DNA of 7,171 nt, taken from assembly GCA_002898615.1 (NCBI GenBank), contig BEIB01000041.1:1-7171 (forward strand). The letters run 5' to 3'. Position 1 is the stretch's first letter. Each line of letters starts with the position of its first letter. The DNA is from a bacterium HR25. Lineage in GTDB: Bacteria; Chloroflexota; Dehalococcoidia; SM23-28-2; HRbin24. A program made the translations under genes and the position numbers. Of this stretch, positions 5,926 through 7,171 are shown one piece after another. Under the pieces are notes generated by a model. That model did not search any database, had not been told where the DNA came from, and was given only the letters and a program-made list of their open reading frames with translations.

Positions 5926-5976
5926 GGCCCTCTCCCCCGGCCCCGGGGTTTCCCCTGACGACGGCTGCTCACAGTC

Positions 5977-5982
5977 ATTGTA
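5977..5982 (-). promoter_or_regulatory. Candidate -10 element upstream of the small helical protein gene
   Basis: TACAAT on the minus strand (5 of 6 to consensus) lies in the only AT-rich patch of the gap, just after an A-run (minus strand, 5994-5989). A TTGAAA is present at 5997-5992 but only 9 bases away, too close to serve as its -35; no other good -35 is seen. Transcription would start near 5970, about 45 bases before ATG 5925. Confidence 0.3.
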
Positions 5983-6012
5983 TCCGTCTTTTTTCAACGA
6001 GAGAAGGCCGGG

Positions 6013-7171
6013 TCATATTTCAGGCCGCTCCCGCTCGGGCCCGTCCCGGCGCGGCCCGGTGGCCCGGTAGGCCTCGTCCAGGAGCTCGACCACATGGGCC
6101 ACCCGTCCGGGCAGGCCTCGCCGCCGCAGGCCCGCTGTCAACTGTAGCATGCAGCCCGGGTTGGCGGTGGCGATGACCCTGGCCCCGGTGGCCTGCACTT
6201 CGTCCATCCTCTCCTCGAGGAGGGAGAGGGAGACGCCAGGATGGTTCAGGGAGTAGATGCCAGCGCTGCCACAGCAGCGGTCCGGGTGCTCCATCTCTAA
6301 GAGACGGAGACCGGGTATGGAGCGTAACAGACGTCGTGGCGCCTCCTTTATCCCCTGGGCGTGGGCCAGGTGGCAGGGGTCCTGGTAGGTGACGGAGAGC
6401 TCGTAGGGGGACTGCGGAGGCTCCAGGGGGAGCTCCGCCAGTAGCTCCGTGACGTCCCTGACCAGGGAGCTGAAGCGACGGGCGCGCTCGGCGTAGGCGG
6501 GGTCGTGCTCCAGGAGCTCCGCGTACTCCTTGAGGAGGGCGCCGCAGCCGGCGGCGTTGATGGCCACCACGTCCACCCCGGCGTCCAGGAAGGCGTCTAT
6601 ATTGCGCTTCGCCAGCTCCAGGGCGGTGGGGAGGTCGCCGCTGTGGGCGAAGAGGGCGCCGCAGCAGGCCTGTCCCTGGGGTGAGACGACCTCGCAGCCG
6701 TTGCGGGCCAGGACACGCACGGTGGCCCCGTGGACTCCGGGGAACAGGTAGGGCATGACGCAGCCCAGGAAGAGGCCGACGCGCAGCCTCGCCGGGCGGC
6801 GGGGACGCGCCAGGACACCATAGCGACGGAATGGCCGGCCCGCTGGCGGGGGAGCCAGGGCCAGGAGGCGGCGGAGGGGGCGGGGGAGCGTCCGTGCCAG
6901 GCGGGCCTGCGCCCCGGGCCAGCCGGGCAGCCGCAGGGGCAGGGTGACGAGGGCCAGCCGCTCCGGGTGGAGGACGAAGAAGCGCAGGAGGGCGGCCCGC
7001 AGCCGCCAGCTAGCGGGCGCCCGCCGCCCCTGGGCCATCACCGTGGCCCGCGCCCGCTCCATGATGCGACCGAAGGGGACGCCTGAGGGGCAGACCGCCT
7101 CGCAGTTGCGGCACTGGAGGCAGAGGTCCAGGTGGGAGAGAGCGACCGGCGTGGCCTCTATGCGGCCCTCC
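6013..7171 (-). CDS. glcF: Glycolate oxidase iron-sulfur subunit-like protein (GlcF), N-terminus beyond window
   Basis: The gene runs off the right edge; about 385 codons are visible, ending at TGA 6013. GlcF carries electrons from the flavin subunits of glycolate oxidase (GlcD/GlcE) to the membrane quinone pool. Visible near the edge is the second ferredoxin-type 4Fe-4S motif CLQCRNCEAVCP (codons 7122-7087) followed by SGVPFGRIME, characteristic of GlcF. Two CCG (cysteine-rich) domains follow: the first has Cys at about 6762, CCG at 6666-6658 and AAGCG near 6546; the second has DPCH at about 6375, RCCGSAGIY at about 6276 and NPGC at about 6153. An Arg/Pro/Leu-rich linker lies between the ferredoxin part and the first CCG domain. 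In-frame ATG 7062 is internal, not the start. The first 4Fe-4S motif lies outside the window. Alternatives such as GlpC or other CCG-domain heterodisulfide-type subunits are less likely. Confidence 0.88.
   Translation of the reverse strand, partial: EGRIEATPVALSHLDLCLQCRNCEAVCPSGVPFGRIMERARATVMAQGRRAPASWRLRAALLRFFVLHPERLALVTLPLRLPGWPGAQARLARTLPRPLRRLLALAPPPAGRPFRRYGVLARPRRPARLRVGLFLGCVMPYLFPGVHGATVRVLARNGCEVVSPQGQACCGALFAHSGDLPTALELAKRNIDAFLDAGVDVVAINAAGCGALLKEYAELLEHDPAYAERARRFSSLVRDVTELLAELPLEPPQSPYELSVTYQDPCHLAHAQGIKEAPRRLLRSIPGLRLLEMEHPDRCCGSAGIYSLNHPGVSLSLLEERMDEVQATGARVIATANPGCMLQLTAGLRRRGLPGRVAHVVELLDEAYRATGPRRDGPERERPEI

Noticed and set aside
5956..5994. Plus-strand GACGG...CCGTC followed by six T, resembling an intrinsic terminator.
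   Set aside because: The stem is only 5 pairs with a 19-base loop, and no plus-strand gene precedes it. On the minus strand, where the genes lie, the run is A, not T.
5926..5997. TTG 5997 as start of a 111-residue form of the small helical protein.
   Set aside because: The added 24 residues run through the -10-like TACAAT and the structured leader and are low-complexity Pro/Gly/Ser; ATG 5925 has its own ribosome site.
1..7171. Search for tRNA or rRNA genes, CRISPR arrays, insertion sequences, direct-repeat arrays or attachment sites.
   Set aside because: None was seen; nearly all of the window is accounted for by protein-coding genes with short gaps.

Overview
This 7.2 kb window is GC-rich, densely packed bacterial chromosome. 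No rRNA, tRNA, CRISPR array or insertion sequence is visible. Coenzyme F420 genes, high GC with frequent AGG (Arg) and an unusual number of ATA (Ile) codons, a GlcF-type iron-sulfur protein and a C-terminal fragment resembling large APC permeases together suggest a Chloroflexota bacterium (perhaps Dehalococcoidia- or Thermomicrobia-like). An actinobacterium is the main alternative. This placement is inference.

Layout from left to right: (1) The tail of a probable APC-family amino acid permease (+ strand) ends at 117. (2) A membrane-anchored protein with a zinc-metallopeptidase HExxH motif lies convergently on the minus strand (134-1339). (3) From a divergent, compact promoter region (about 1340-1434) runs a plus-strand operon: npdG (NADPH:F420 oxidoreductase), an SDR-family dehydrogenase, and cofE (F420-0 gamma-glutamyl ligase), with gaps of 15 and 20 bases. 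(4) Three bases after cofE, convergent on the minus strand, lie the two subunits of a class I CoA-transferase-like enzyme. Beta overlaps alpha by ATGA, and a promoter with a perfect TTGACA -35 element lies before alpha. (5) A small, charged, helical protein of unknown function (5662-5925, minus) follows. (6) The C-terminal two-thirds of a GlcF-like glycolate oxidase iron-sulfur subunit (minus) runs off the right edge.

Functionally, the central operon combines F420 maturation (CofE adds the glutamate tail) with F420/NADP hydride exchange (NpdG) and a dehydrogenase whose sequence suggests NAD(H) use, so it looks like a redox-cofactor module. The CoA-transferase pair is the most unusual item: its alpha subunit has lost the conserved Gly-Gly-Phe signature of class I CoA-transferases while beta keeps a candidate catalytic glutamate, so its reaction may differ from classical CoA transfer. 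The GlcF fragment indicates glycolate or 2-hydroxyacid oxidation, with partner subunits probably beyond the right edge. No stretch over 300 bases lacks a gene.
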